Notes: generated by a model from the sequence alone, not told the origin. DNA of 34,525 bases from Curvibacter lanceolatus ATCC 14669 (GCF_000381265.1 NZ_KB906289.1:1-34525), one strand, 5' to 3'. Shown: positions 7,644-15,125, numbered from the stretch's first letter. Made by a program: numbers and translations.

Positions 7644-8185
7644 GAGCCCGCATGAGCCAACCTCTGCGGCCACTTCACAAGCGCCTGGCATTTGATCTAT
7701 CCGAGGGGCAGGTCCTCGATGGCCCGAGGCGCTATCTCATCATGCGGGCGGATGTGCTGATGGGCGCATTCGCCAAACTGGAGGCAGAACCCCGACGCCT
7801 GGCACTGCAGGCGATAGGAGCGTCGGTGACCGACCACGGCTCCGACAGCGTGAGAGCGTACCTGGCCGAAGTGGGCGCAGATGCGCTGCTCGAAACCATG
7901 GTCGCCGCTTCGGCTTCGCTGGGCTGGGGCGTTTGGTCGTTCAGGCGCTTGTCAGACCAGCTTTGGCTTGAAGTGCGCAACAGCCCGTTTGCCGCAGGCA
8001 CCCCCACCAGCCTTGAACCGGTCTGTACCCCAATCATTGGCATGCTGCGGGCCGTCGCGCAAGCGCTTTGGTCCGAGCCTGCCGACGTGGTCGAGTGGGT
8101 CTGCGCTTGCCAGGGTCAGGCTGGCATGGAGGGGGTGTGCCGCTTCCAGGCTCGCCCTCGCCTGCCCAAGATCCCCTCAAACTGA
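7640..8185 (+). CDS. Stand-alone V4R-like (XylR_N/4-vinyl reductase type) domain protein
   Basis: This 181-residue protein has no recognisable enzyme motif. Its C-terminal half resembles the V4R domain that senses aromatics in XylR/DmpR/MopR regulators. C129, E152, C155 and C167 are placed much like the zinc ligands of MopR: the C-to-E distance (23) and E-to-C distance (3) are identical, while the last gap is four longer. There is no AAA+ domain and no DNA-binding domain. It overlaps the beta gene in ATGA, so it is part of the oxygenase operon. It could be a ligand carrier, assembly factor or sensor partner. Met5 is an alternative start. The ISL3 element begins 39 bases after its stop and does not truncate it. 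Confidence 0.7.
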   Translation: MRARMSQPLRPLHKRLAFDLSEGQVLDGPRRYLIMRADVLMGAFAKLEAEPRRLALQAIGASVTDHGSDSVRAYLAEVGADALLETMVAASASLGWGVWSFRRLSDQLWLEVRNSPFAAGTPTSLEPVCTPIIGMLRAVAQALWSEPADVVEWVCACQGQAGMEGVCRFQARPRLPKIPSN

Positions 8186-8216
8186 CGCGACTCTTTTGAG
8201 CTTGCCCTGCGCAGGT

Positions 8217-8224
8217 AAAAAAAA
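8217..8224 (+). repeat. Target-site duplication of ISL3 element, left copy (A8)
   Basis: Eight A immediately precede the left inverted repeat; an identical A8 follows the right one at 9542-9549. Eight bases is the usual duplication length for ISL3 elements. The homopolymer makes chance agreement somewhat easier. Confidence 0.75.
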
Positions 8225-8246
8225 GGTTCTTCACGCATCTCCGGGG
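8225..8246 (+). repeat. Left inverted repeat of ISL3 element
   Basis: It starts GGTTCTTCACG and ends CCGGGG. The transposase stop codon lies within it. Confidence 0.88.
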
Positions 8247-9433
8247 AATGCTGCCTTGATCTTGAGGAAGAAGTACTCAACGTCACGGTAGCCATAAGCC
8301 ATGCGCTTGATGACCTTGATGCGGTTGTTGATCCCTTCGAGTTGGCCCGTGTGCATGGGCCAACGCACCCGCGCCAGAATGCCCGGCCAGTATTTGCGCA
8401 GCCGCTTGGCAAACAATTGCAGGCACTCGATGCCGCTTTGCGCGCAGTGCTCCAGCCACTGCTTCCAGCGTCGTCGCCACTGCCAGGGATCACAAGCAGT
8501 CCACAGACTCTTGAGGGATTGCTTGAGTACGTAGACCGTCATGAGCGCCTCGTTGGCCTCAAGCACCTCCTGCAACGTCACCTGCTCGCGCCCCTTGAGC
8601 TTGTCTGCATTGCGCAGCAACAACCAGTGGGCTTGTTTGACCACTCGCCGCGCGGGCTTGTCCTTGCGCAGGGCGTTGGCCGTGTCCACCCGCACGCGTG
8701 AGATCACCTCCCGGCCATACTTGGCGATGACATGGAACAGGTCATAGACTATGCGAGCCTGGGCACACCAATGCCGCACCTCCAGGTCAAAGGCCGTGTT
8801 CATGTCCATGGCGACGGCCTGAATGCGCCTGCAGCCTGCTTCTCCCAATGCCGCAAAGAAGGGGCGGACCGCTTCGCGACTGCGATCCTTGGCGATGTAC
8901 AGCTCCCGGCGCGTATTCGCATCCAGGATGACGCTGGCATAGCGATGCCCTTTGTGCAGGGCGAACTCATCCATCACCAGGCGCGTCGGATGGGGCTGAG
9001 GCAACTGGCTCATCAAGCCCATCAGGCTGCGCTTGTCCAATTGCTGCACAGTGGACCAATGCAGGCTAAACATTTGAGCAACATGCTTGATGGGCAAACG
9101 CTTGCAGCACTGGGCCACGGTTTGCGCCATGGCTCGCGTCATGCGGGCAAAGCGATCAAGCCAGCTCACATGCTGCAGGCAGTGTCCGCAGCGCGTGCAG
9201 TTCACTCGCAGCAGCTGCACTTGCAGTGTCAGGACTCTGCCCGCCAAGGGTAGCTCACGCACGTTGCGCGTGACTCGCTCGTGCACTGAGTTGACGAGAC
9301 CCAGGCATTGCCCGCAGCGCAGGGGTAGCTTGGCCAGCGGCTCCAGTCGTAACCATGCACTTTCGTGGGTGATGCGGGAGTCGGTGACGTGAAAGCCGGG
9401 CCACAGGTCCAGCCAGCCTGTATTCTTATGCAT
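8231..9433 (-). CDS. ISL3-family transposase
   Basis: This 400-residue transposase has the N-terminal zinc-binding region of the family (CGQCLGLV and CTRCGHC), a helix-turn-helix (LPIKHVAQMFSLHWSTVQQ), and the DDE core: Asp in VMDEFALHKGH, Asp in AVAMDMNTAF, and Glu in GQLEGINNRIKVIKR. Length and motifs are complete. The stop codon lies only 6 bases inside the element's left end. A start at 9433 leaves about 100 bases to the right end, room for its promoter. Confidence 0.95.
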   Translation of the reverse strand: MHKNTGWLDLWPGFHVTDSRITHESAWLRLEPLAKLPLRCGQCLGLVNSVHERVTRNVRELPLAGRVLTLQVQLLRVNCTRCGHCLQHVSWLDRFARMTRAMAQTVAQCCKRLPIKHVAQMFSLHWSTVQQLDKRSLMGLMSQLPQPHPTRLVMDEFALHKGHRYASVILDANTRRELYIAKDRSREAVRPFFAALGEAGCRRIQAVAMDMNTAFDLEVRHWCAQARIVYDLFHVIAKYGREVISRVRVDTANALRKDKPARRVVKQAHWLLLRNADKLKGREQVTLQEVLEANEALMTVYVLKQSLKSLWTACDPWQWRRRWKQWLEHCAQSGIECLQLFAKRLRKYWPGILARVRWPMHTGQLEGINNRIKVIKRMAYGYRDVEYFFLKIKAAFPGDA

Positions 9434-9519
9434 GCAGCGGTGCTCTAAAGTTTGATGATTGGTCGCACAACCATCTTGCTTGAGATGTCACCGCTGTTTT
9501 TTTGTCCGTGGGGGGACTA

Positions 9520-9541
9520 CCCCGCGAATACGTGAAGAACC
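9520..9541 (-). repeat. Right inverted repeat of ISL3 element
   Basis: Read on the minus strand it starts GGTTCTTCACG and ends GCGGGG, matching 8225-8246 at 18 of 22 positions. Confidence 0.88.
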
Positions 9542-9576
9542 AAAAAAAAGCAGATTTGCATACCGCAAATCTGCTT
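9542..9576 (-). terminator. Terminator of the gentisate operon, beside the IS target site
   Basis: On the minus strand a perfect stem (GCAGATTTGC / GCAAATCTGC, 9550-9574, extended by two A-T pairs, loop of five) is followed directly by eight T (9549-9542). These eight T are the right copy of the IS target duplication, so the terminator is preserved in spite of the insertion. It lies about 30 bases past the end of the Bug receptor gene. Confidence 0.9.
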
Positions 9577-9606
9577 CGTGTCCTCAGGCGCCGTAGCACA
9601 GGCACA

Positions 9607-10575
9607 TTAGTCGACGGTTACCCCCGTATCCACGACCAGTGGACGATAGCGCAGCGTCTCTGCCTCGATATATGCCTGGAACTTAGCAGGGGTCATCGGC
9701 GCACGACTGTACCCAAAATCGGCATAGCGCTTCCAGACGGCCGGCTGGGTAAGGACTTTCTCGATCGCCGTATGTAGCTTATTAACGATGGCCGGGTCCG
9801 TCCCCTTCTTGACTGAAGCGCCAATCCACAGGTCCATCTTCAAGTTTGCGAACCCCAGCTCGGCGAAGGTCGGTACATTTGGTAGGAACTCGGTGCGCTG
9901 CGCAGACGCCACAGCCAAAGGAAGACCCTTGTTGCTGCGGACCATATTGAGGGTACCCGGAACAGCATCAAACAGCAGATCAATTTCGTTCGACATGATC
10001 GCTTGAAAGGCCGGAGGAGCCCCTTTATAGGGCACGTGTACGAATTTACTGCCCGGCATCGCCTTGCCCAGCGCGTGCCCCAGGATATGGGGTGCAGTGC
10101 CTGGCCCAAACGATCCGTAGTTAAGCTCCCTGCCCAACTTAACAGCATCTTTGAGAGCGTCAAAAGACTTCAAATTGCCGCTACTGCTGCTGTACATGAC
10201 CATTGGAGCTTGGGCCAACATGGTGATGTTATCGAAGTCTCGCATCGGCAAGTAGCTGATGCTTTTGTAGATCATCGGGTTGATCACATAAGTACCGATC
10301 TCCGCCACAAACAGCGTATAGCCATCCGACGGCGCACCAAGCACAGTTGCCGCACCAATCTGTCCGCCGCCGCCGGGTCGGTTATCAACAACGATGGGCT
10401 GGCCCAACTCAGTAGCCAACTCGGGCCCCATGGTGCGCACAAAAGTATCGACGGCCCCACCAGGAGGAAAGGGAATGATGACTTTGATTGGCTTGCTGGG
10501 GTAGGGATCTTTGGCCGCAGCGACAAGGGTGGCGGCACTGAGTGTGACAACAACGAAGGATTTGAGGAGGGTCAT
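9607..10575 (-). CDS. Bug/TctC-family periplasmic substrate-binding protein
   Basis: This 322-residue protein has a Sec signal peptide (SFVVVTLSAATLVAAA) and the typical tripartite tricarboxylate receptor pattern: YPSKPIKVIIPFPPGGAVDTFVR, VVDNRPGGGGQIGA, SDGYTLF, VPYKGAPPAFQAIMSNEIDLLFD, and LPNVPTFAELG. Such proteins capture carboxylates in the periplasm. No TctA or TctB membrane gene is nearby, so it may use a partner elsewhere or act as a sensor, both known for the family. As last gene of the gentisate operon it presumably binds the aromatic acid or nitrile substrate. Confidence 0.93.
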   Translation of the reverse strand: MTLLKSFVVVTLSAATLVAAAKDPYPSKPIKVIIPFPPGGAVDTFVRTMGPELATELGQPIVVDNRPGGGGQIGAATVLGAPSDGYTLFVAEIGTYVINPMIYKSISYLPMRDFDNITMLAQAPMVMYSSSSGNLKSFDALKDAVKLGRELNYGSFGPGTAPHILGHALGKAMPGSKFVHVPYKGAPPAFQAIMSNEIDLLFDAVPGTLNMVRSNKGLPLAVASAQRTEFLPNVPTFAELGFANLKMDLWIGASVKKGTDPAIVNKLHTAIEKVLTQPAVWKRYADFGYSRAPMTPAKFQAYIEAETLRYRPLVVDTGVTVD

Positions 10576-10637
10576 TGTTTTAGCTCGGGTGTGGATTGTT
10601 TTGTTTAACTGAACTTCAGGGCATGCATCAAACAGAG

Positions 10638-11393
10638 TCAGTACCGTCCGCTCAGCAAAGAGCCAGCGTTCGGGACAATGGTTTCAAGACCCAGTTCCTT
10701 CAAGGTCATATAGGTAGTGCAAACGGCGGCGGACACCACCGGAATGCCCACCTCAGCTTCGACCTGTGCAATGACGGGGAGAGATGGCATCTGTACACAG
10801 GCGGACAGCACCAGGGCGTCGGCCCCCCGGAGATCGAGTCGCTTGTAAAGCTCTAGAAGCTTCTGCGGATCGTGCCGACCCACTTCAAGGTTGTCGGGGA
10901 TCTCGAGCGCCAAGAAGTCAAGCACCTCAAAACCTTCGGCTGCCAAGTAGTCCACAACCAGCTGCGTCAGCGGTTTGAGGTAGGGGCATAGCACCACGAT
11001 GCGCTTGGCACCAAGGGCTTGCAGGCCTTCGACCAAGGCCCCTGCGCTGGTCACGACCGGGGCCGGCGCGCCGTTGTCGATGGTCCGCTGGTGCAGGCGC
11101 ATCTCGGACTGGCGGTGGTAGCCAAGACCCATGCTCATGATGGCAACCAGACAGGCATAGCCCAGTACGTCGACGTGGGCATCACTGAGCTCCAGGGCAC
11201 AGCGGTCGCTGTCGCGATCCATTGCTTCGAGCTCTTCCTTAACAACTTTCTTCATGCGCATGCGACTTGAATGAAAGGTGAAGCGCTCGGGGCGGATGGA
11301 CTGACGAGACCACAGCATTGCAGGGATCTCCGTTTCCATAGTGGTGTTCGAAGACGGGACGATTTGCCCGATTCGATACAAGGTCTTCGTCAT
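10638..11393 (-). CDS. maiA: Maleate cis-trans isomerase
   Basis: This 251-residue member of the Asp/Glu racemase superfamily opens with YRIGQIVPSSNTTMETEIPAM, a pattern I associate with maleate isomerase. The two active-site cysteines are C81 (GYACLVAIM) and C199 (SACVQMPS), at the positions expected for NicE/MaiA enzymes. It converts maleate to fumarate. In this operon it would process maleate released by direct hydrolysis of maleylpyruvate, replacing the more usual isomerisation before hydrolysis. Its ATG overlaps the nitrilase stop in ATGA. An arylmalonate decarboxylase is a less likely alternative. Confidence 0.85.
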   Translation of the reverse strand: MTKTLYRIGQIVPSSNTTMETEIPAMLWSRQSIRPERFTFHSSRMRMKKVVKEELEAMDRDSDRCALELSDAHVDVLGYACLVAIMSMGLGYHRQSEMRLHQRTIDNGAPAPVVTSAGALVEGLQALGAKRIVVLCPYLKPLTQLVVDYLAAEGFEVLDFLALEIPDNLEVGRHDPQKLLELYKRLDLRGADALVLSACVQMPSLPVIAQVEAEVGIPVVSAAVCTTYMTLKELGLETIVPNAGSLLSGRY

Positions 11394-12424
11394 GTTTTCT
11401 CTCCGGTGGGCAAATCAAAGTCCTGCGGGCCGTCCAGCAGGTCGGGCAGTGCTGTGCTGTCGTCATCCTGAAAGGTTGCGGGGCGCAGGCTGCGGCGGTT
11501 GACACGCAGGTCAAACACATCAAAGCGGTTGTAATGACCGGTGATGTCATGCATCTGCCGCGGCTGGATACAGCGCGACAGGTCGATGTCGGCATACAAG
11601 ATGCCCTCGGTGTCGATCAGGGGCTCACCGACCAAACGACCGTCTGGCCCGATCACACCCGAGAAGGCGCTGTTCCTGCGGGCCAACAGTGCCGCAGCGC
11701 CGGGAAACGCATGTTCCATCATGTCGATGGTTTCTTGCGACAGCGTTGAGCACGACACCACGGTGTAGACCTTGCCTTCGAACGAATGCGCCATGGCACG
11801 GGTTTTGATTGCTTCGGCCATGTCGTAATCGGGCGGCGCCACGGGCAAAGAGATATAGCTGGCCAGGTGCACCAACTCGCCCTGAGCCAGGAGCGAGAAG
11901 CGCGCCAGCGTGTTGGTGTTTTCACCGCAGGCCAGCATGCCAATCGGACCGAGCTCGGTAGCGTGCACTCGCAGACCGGCGCCATCGCCTGGCGCCCAGG
12001 TCAGCTTTTCAGCCCAGGTCGGCACCAACTTGCGATGGCGGCCAAGCAGTTGACCCTGCGGCCCGATGAACATCATGGTGTTGTAGACCGTGGCCACCGA
12101 ACCAGCGGCCAGCTCGTTGATGCCCAGGGCCACGTATACCCCGGCGTCTCGCGCTGCATGGGCCACACGCGCCATCTCGGGGCCCGGCACCTGTATGGCG
12201 GACTCACAGAGCTTCTGGAACCAGGGACTGCCAGCCACGGGGTTACCGACCCAGCTCCAGTAGGGGTAGGCCGAGACGAAGACCTCCGGAAACACCACCA
12301 GTCTGGCACCCTGGCCAGCGGCCTCAGCGATCAGGCGACACACCTTGTCGATGGTGGCCGGCGTGTTCAGGAAGACGGGACTGGCCTGAACCGCCGCTAC
12401 CTTGAAGCGCGGTAGTTTGATCAT
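11390..12424 (-). CDS. Nitrilase (true nitrilase branch)
   Basis: With the start at 12424 the protein has 344 residues and the catalytic triad E47 (FPEVFVSAYPYW), K132 (HRKLVPTWAEK) and C166 (GMLACGENTNTLARF). The CGENTN context is that of enzymes hydrolysing nitriles to acids and ammonia rather than of amidases. An upstream in-frame codon at 12451 exists, but AGGAAGGAG sits about 8 bases before 12424 and the earlier start would run into the hydrolase gene. In the gentisate operon it may convert an aromatic nitrile to the matching benzoic acid; the substrate is unknown. Confidence 0.92.
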   Translation of the reverse strand: MIKLPRFKVAAVQASPVFLNTPATIDKVCRLIAEAAGQGARLVVFPEVFVSAYPYWSWVGNPVAGSPWFQKLCESAIQVPGPEMARVAHAARDAGVYVALGINELAAGSVATVYNTMMFIGPQGQLLGRHRKLVPTWAEKLTWAPGDGAGLRVHATELGPIGMLACGENTNTLARFSLLAQGELVHLASYISLPVAPPDYDMAEAIKTRAMAHSFEGKVYTVVSCSTLSQETIDMMEHAFPGAAALLARRNSAFSGVIGPDGRLVGEPLIDTEGILYADIDLSRCIQPRQMHDITGHYNRFDVFDLRVNRRSLRPATFQDDDSTALPDLLDGPQDFDLPTGEKT

Positions 12425-12440
12425 GTTGGGATCTCCTTCC

Positions 12441-13352
12441 TCAGACGGCAATGACCGGATGGGTCAATTGGCCAATCTGAGCCACATGGGCCACTACGGT
12501 GTCGCCGGGGTGCAGCCACTCTTGCGGGCTGCGACCAGCGCCCACCCCTTCAGGCGTGCCGGTGGCAATGATGTCGCCCGGCTCCAGCGTGATGCCGGCG
12601 CTGATGTCGGCCACCAATTCATTCACCTTGAACAGCATGTGGCGAGTGTTGGAGCTTTGTTTAATCTCGCCGTTGACGGTGAGCCAGAGGTCCAGGGTCT
12701 GGGGGTCCGGAATCTCATCAGCGGTGACGATGCAAGGGCCAAAGGGGCCGTAGCTGTCTTGGCCCTTGGAGTAGATCCATTGGCCCGCGCGACGGCAGTC
12801 GCGGGCGCTGATGTCGATCATCACGCTGTAGCCAAAGACGTAGTCCAGTGCATCTTCCGCGGTCACAGCTACGGCGCGGCGGCCAATGATCGCGGCCAGT
12901 TCAACTTCCCAGTCCATCTGCTGGGTGATCTTGGCGTTATGGCGAATGGGCTCGCCAGGGCCAATCACCGTGGTTGGCGGCTTGGAAAAGATGACGGGCT
13001 GCTTGGGCAAGTCCTTCGAAGTGTCGAGCGTGCGGCTGGACTCGGCGACATGCTCCACATAGTTCAAGCCGATCCCGAAGATGTTCTTACGCGGGCGAGG
13101 GATCGGGGCCAGCAGGTGGACGTTGGTCGCCGGCACCGAAGTCCCAGGCAGCCAGTTGCCGGCAGCGGAATCGAGCAGGGCTTGCAGCTGACGGACTGCG
13201 CAGGGCCCCAGGTCAATGAAGGCCAGCATGGAAGCCGGCAGCTCGACCCCTTGGCTCGCGCCAAAGCGCTGCACATCAACAATGTTATCGCCTTGGATGA
13301 CGCCAAGTCGTGCGGCGTCTTCAATGGTGTGGCGGTAGGTTACGAGGCGCAT
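12441..13352 (-). CDS. FAH-family hydrolase (maleylpyruvate/fumarylpyruvate hydrolase)
   Basis: This 303-residue protein has the fumarylacetoacetate hydrolase fold. The metal ligands are E149 and E151 (DWEVELAAIIG) and D180 (MIDISARD), with FGIGLNYVEH and the loop WIYSKGQDSYGPFGP also present. It cleaves a ring-fission acylpyruvate. Because a maleate isomerase but no maleylpyruvate isomerase is encoded here, I infer direct hydrolysis of maleylpyruvate to maleate and pyruvate, but sequence alone does not separate the cis and trans substrates. It sits 36 bases after the dioxygenase gene. Confidence 0.9.
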   Translation of the reverse strand: MRLVTYRHTIEDAARLGVIQGDNIVDVQRFGASQGVELPASMLAFIDLGPCAVRQLQALLDSAAGNWLPGTSVPATNVHLLAPIPRPRKNIFGIGLNYVEHVAESSRTLDTSKDLPKQPVIFSKPPTTVIGPGEPIRHNAKITQQMDWEVELAAIIGRRAVAVTAEDALDYVFGYSVMIDISARDCRRAGQWIYSKGQDSYGPFGPCIVTADEIPDPQTLDLWLTVNGEIKQSSNTRHMLFKVNELVADISAGITLEPGDIIATGTPEGVGAGRSPQEWLHPGDTVVAHVAQIGQLTHPVIAV

Positions 13353-13388
13353 GGTTTCTCCGTGTGGGTTGGCTTGGTGGATGTAGAG

Positions 13389-14522
13389 TTAAATTGGTGC
13401 AGGGGCTTGACGGCCGCCATTTGTCTTCAGCCCCTCTTCTCGATACAGGCCCAGGGCCTTCATCACAGGCAGGTCACTGAAGCAGAACAGGCAGGAGTCT
13501 TCGCTCGCTTGTGTGTTGACGTGCTCATGCCAAGCCCAAGATGGAACACAGAAGATGTCGCGTTCACGCCAATCAAAGCGGCGGCCATTGATAACGGAAT
13601 AGCCCTCACCTTTGGCCACTTGGTAGAGGAAACTGCCGGTGTGGCGATGGGCCTTGGTTTGCTCTCCGGGACGCAGCAGCTGCATGCTTGCGCCGATGGT
13701 GGGCATCACGGACCCACCGGTGACCGGGTTGGTGTAGTGCATCAAGATGCCATCGAACTCAGAGCCCTTACTCACCTTGGTCAATCGCCTCAGCGCGTCG
13801 TAAGTGGGCGCCCACTCGTACTTGAACAGAGGCGAGTACGGTTTGCTCCAAGCTTGGCCGTGAGGCAACAAGGCCGAGGCGCCCCAGGTATGGGTTGCGT
13901 CATCGATGGGATAAGCGACCTGCTGGTGTAGGTCAGGGTGCACCTCGTAGAAATTGGCCTCCATCGCGTTGACGAAGGGGATGTCCAATCCGTCTTGCCA
14001 AATGCATGGGGTGCCCCCCTCGTCCACCCCATGCTCATGCCACGTACCGTTGGGCGTGAGCACAAAGTCGTTGGCGCCCAAGGTCATCTTGTGTCCATCA
14101 ACGATGGTGTAAGCACCACTACCTTCCATGATGAAGCGCAGCGCTGAAGCGGAGTGCCGATGAGTCGAAGCACATTCGCCGGGGTGCATGACTTGCAGCC
14201 CTGAGTAAAGCCAACCGACCGCGGCGGACACATCTTGTCGCCCAGGGTTATTCAGATAGATGACTCGGCGCCCTGCCTTCTCAGGTGTGACCAGCGCGAC
14301 AGAGCGAAGCACGTGGTCACGCAGTTCTCGGTAGCGCCAAAGTGTGGGGACTGACTCGGACTTCGGCTCCCAGGGTTCGATCTTGTTCGCCACCGTCCAC
14401 AAAGCGCCAGCGTCGTAGCGTTCCAGATCGCGGTAGTAGCTGACTAACTCCGGGGTGTCTTCGACGTTGGCACGTCCGACAACGTCTTCGCGGTAGGTGT
14501 CGTAGCTCGATTTCTCAGTCAT
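13389..14522 (-). CDS. Gentisate 1,2-dioxygenase
   Basis: This 377-residue bicupin shows H121-H123 and H162/H164 in the first cupin (HRHSASALRF, WHEHG), and H292-H294 and H332/H334 in the second (HRHTGSFLY, WHEHV). ALRFIMEGSGAYTIVDG is typical of gentisate dioxygenases. The enzyme uses Fe(II) to cleave gentisate between the carboxyl- and hydroxyl-bearing carbons, giving maleylpyruvate. The start was placed at 14522 because AAGGAG lies 8 bases upstream. An earlier in-frame ATG at 14588 would put the operator inside the gene. It is first in a five-gene leftward operon. 1-Hydroxy-2-naphthoate dioxygenase is the main alternative. Confidence 0.93.
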   Translation of the reverse strand: MTEKSSYDTYREDVVGRANVEDTPELVSYYRDLERYDAGALWTVANKIEPWEPKSESVPTLWRYRELRDHVLRSVALVTPEKAGRRVIYLNNPGRQDVSAAVGWLYSGLQVMHPGECASTHRHSASALRFIMEGSGAYTIVDGHKMTLGANDFVLTPNGTWHEHGVDEGGTPCIWQDGLDIPFVNAMEANFYEVHPDLHQQVAYPIDDATHTWGASALLPHGQAWSKPYSPLFKYEWAPTYDALRRLTKVSKGSEFDGILMHYTNPVTGGSVMPTIGASMQLLRPGEQTKAHRHTGSFLYQVAKGEGYSVINGRRFDWRERDIFCVPSWAWHEHVNTQASEDSCLFCFSDLPVMKALGLYREEGLKTNGGRQAPAPI

Positions 14523-14565
14523 CAGTACTCCTTGCAGTAGTCGGCTCACGCCAAAAATTAAAATA

Positions 14566-14584
14566 AAAGTATACCGTATACTTT
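14566..14584. promoter_or_regulatory. Perfect 19-bp palindromic operator upstream of the gentisate operon
   Basis: AAAGTATACCGTATACTTT is a perfect palindrome around a single central base and is the best copy of the motif. It lies 43 bases before the dioxygenase ATG, where it would overlap the promoter. Confidence 0.82.
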
Positions 14585-14653
14585 GCAAAGCTTCGTACTT
14601 TTGACAAAGATCATCAGTTCATCACACGAGGCGAAAACCTCAAAAAATAGGAT

Positions 14654-14672
14654 TCGATATACCGAATACTTT
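14654..14672. promoter_or_regulatory. Partial operator copy between gentisate operon and porin
   Basis: TCGATATACCGAATACTTT agrees with the perfect site at 14 of 19 positions. It lies 88 bases from the perfect copy (centre to centre), about eight helical turns, so looping between the two is possible. Confidence 0.5.
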
Positions 14673-14939
14673 TAGATCGAAGCAAATATTGGGCCCAAAA
14701 TTCAAGATCACATTGGAAATCAACTGCCCCATACGGGAGTACCTCGTCAGCGAGGCCATACAGACGCGTCAGACCAGCAAGCTCACCAGCCTTGCCACGA
14801 TCTCTTGCTTATCGCCTCAAATTGGGGCATTCAGCCATCACACCCCAACCAACTCACGCCCGAGTCAACACCCGAATGGGCAACCTCCGCCCAATGAGCC
14901 CAGAGGAACGCAAGTTCAGCAACACCGCACAAAAGTTAT

Positions 14940-14958
14940 TTTGTATACAGTATTCATT
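14940..14958. promoter_or_regulatory. Operator copy upstream of the porin
   Basis: The core GTATACAGTATTC (14943-14955) matches the consensus except for one base in the right half-site. The flanking A/T bases are poorly conserved. Confidence 0.55.
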
Positions 14959-15060
14959 TTTATCAAAGAGACAACATCAATGACCAAGATCGCCCATAGA
15001 GCATCAAAGTGGTGCATTGATTTTTGTCAGTCCAGCATCAAATCACACATAAAATCATCA

Positions 15061-15079
15061 ACAACATACAGTATACTTT
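15061..15079. promoter_or_regulatory. Operator copy adjacent to the porin start
   Basis: The right half GTATACTTT is perfect and the left half ends in ATAC. It lies 46 bases before the proposed TTG start, a position comparable to that of the site before the gentisate dioxygenase gene. Confidence 0.62.
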
Positions 15080-15125
15080 TAAGCGATTTTTCAAGTTGCC
15101 TCAACCCCACGCAAGGAGTACGAAA

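Larger units (their letters stand above)
8225..9541 (-). mobile_element. Complete ISL3-family insertion sequence
   Basis: The 1317-bp element has terminal inverted repeats (8225-8246 and 9520-9541, 18 of 22 matching, both starting GGTTCTTCACG). It holds one transposase gene and is flanked by an 8-bp A tract on each side. It lies between the convergent oxygenase and gentisate operons. Removing it rejoins GCAGGT, A8 and GCAGATTTGC, that is, an uninterrupted terminator for the leftward operon. Confidence 0.93.
14585..15125. other. 541-bp non-coding control region between gentisate operon and porin
   Basis: The region is A/T-richer than the flanking genes and holds three copies of the operator-like palindrome. 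An open frame of 146 codons crosses it (14689-15129) but contains two operator copies and shows no recognisable protein pattern, so I treat the region as regulatory. No terminator or RNA gene is evident. Confidence 0.6.

Noticed and set aside
12130-12140. GTATACC inside the nitrilase gene as a further operator
   Set aside because: Only one half-site is present and it lies in coding sequence far from any start.
11786-12415. 209-codon rightward frame opposite the nitrilase
   Set aside because: Antisense shadow of a gene with an intact catalytic triad.
12402-13931. Long rightward open frame (509 codons) opposite the hydrolase and dioxygenase genes
   Set aside because: It lies antisense to two clear enzyme genes with catalytic residues, shows no family pattern, and is explained by high G+C content.
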